From Syngnathus acus (taxonomy: Eukaryota; Chordata; Actinopteri; Syngnathiformes; Syngnathidae): a DNA stretch of 64,000 nucleotides. The position numbers and the translations under genes were made by a program. How positions within the stretch are numbered: position 1 is the first letter of the stretch; every line of letters begins with the position of its first letter. Shown here piece by piece: positions 63,480-64,000 of the stretch. The DNA lies in NCBI RefSeq assembly GCF_901709675.1, contig NC_051092.1:13452491-13516490 (forward strand), read 5' to 3'. A model generated the notes under the pieces. It searched no databases. It had not been told where the DNA came from and saw nothing but the letters and a program-made list of their open reading frames with translations.

Positions 63480-64000
63480 CTGTGCCAGGTAAATATATAG
63501 CACACACAAGTCATGTGGTGCTCATGATTTATGCGTCTTGTAGTTGAATTCCCCTTTGATTGTAACACAAATCAAATAAAAATCTTCACTAATTTACTCA
63601 GTGTAGTTTTGATGGCGTCCACACGAGGAAGCCATTTCTCATTTGACGTTTGGCACAACTGTTCGATAGAGTACATATTTTGGAGAAACACTTCTCGGCC
63701 ATAGGAAAATTTTGAATTTTAAAAAACTGAATAACTGAGCGAGCCTTTCTTGTCGTATGACGACGACTTCTTACCACAAGTTCAAGTTCACTGCGCGCCG
63801 TTTGTAAACTCAAACCACCTTGTTATAGGCTAAACATTGGACAAAGAGGAACTCTACTTTTCAGTACATTATTTGCGAAAGTAAAGTTTGATGCGTTTAG
63901 ACTACACCTTGCGATTGCTCACATAACTTCCGCGCCACATTAAACTTGTTCAGCTCTACAAAGCCAACCAAGCATGCATTATTGTAGCCTACAGGAAAAT
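63480..64000 (-). other. lmo2 intron, nothing else seen
   Basis: Sequence upstream of the lmo2 acceptor (TTTACCTGGCACAG). No exon, repeat or promoter feature recognised in this 520 bp. Confidence 0.6.

Noticed and set aside
63480-64000. First coding exon of lmo2 within the window
   Set aside because: I looked on the minus strand for an ATG followed by a short LMO2-type N-terminus and a phase-2 donor and found none.

Overview
The window is vertebrate genomic DNA, almost certainly from a ray-finned (teleost) fish. It has canonical GT-AG introns, long non-coding stretches with dinucleotide arrays, short inverted-repeat transposons and LINE relics, and vertebrate developmental genes whose proteins match teleost/mammalian families throughout. 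There are no bacterial operons, CRISPR arrays or rRNA, and I recognised no tRNA. I call four protein-coding genes, one of them cut by the right edge.

Left part, plus strand (about 1.8-27.3 kb): two tandem tetraspanin genes. The first (CDS 17985-20426, 7 coding exons, 247 aa) is a clear tspan18. It has a proposed GC-rich promoter and non-coding exon near 1.8-2.1 kb and a second leader exon at 15159-15244. The second (CDS 23796-25973, 7 coding exons, 227 aa) is a diverged tspan18 duplicate with the same exon plan, recognisably related leader and 3'UTR sequence, and a smaller large extracellular loop. A decayed LINE reverse-transcriptase fragment sits in the 3'UTR of the second copy.

Middle part, minus strand (33.3-47.9 kb): alx4, a paired-type homeobox transcription factor of cranial and limb development, complete in four coding exons (367 aa), with CpG-rich sequence around and upstream of exon 1. 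Its large first intron carries microsatellites, a long foldback element and candidate conserved non-coding sequence.

Right part, minus strand (62.6-63.5 kb): the last two coding exons of lmo2, the two-LIM-domain haematopoietic/endothelial cofactor; its first coding exon lies beyond the window. The 14 kb between alx4 and lmo2 has no recognisable gene. It holds transposon debris and possible regulatory sequence.

The genes do not form a pathway. The window is a conserved-synteny block (human TSPAN18, ALX4 and LMO2 are all on chromosome 11p) that appears compacted: cd82, which lies between TSPAN18 and ALX4 in human, is not seen here. I found no evidence of an entirely new biological system. The most interesting signals are the tspan18 tandem pair (uORF overlapping the start codon in one copy, frame open upstream of the start in both, fast-changing extracellular loop), the possible hidden 5'UTR intron of alx4, and a few inverted-repeat elements. 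Exon boundaries were placed by eye from splice consensus, codon phase and family similarity recalled from knowledge; no search was run.
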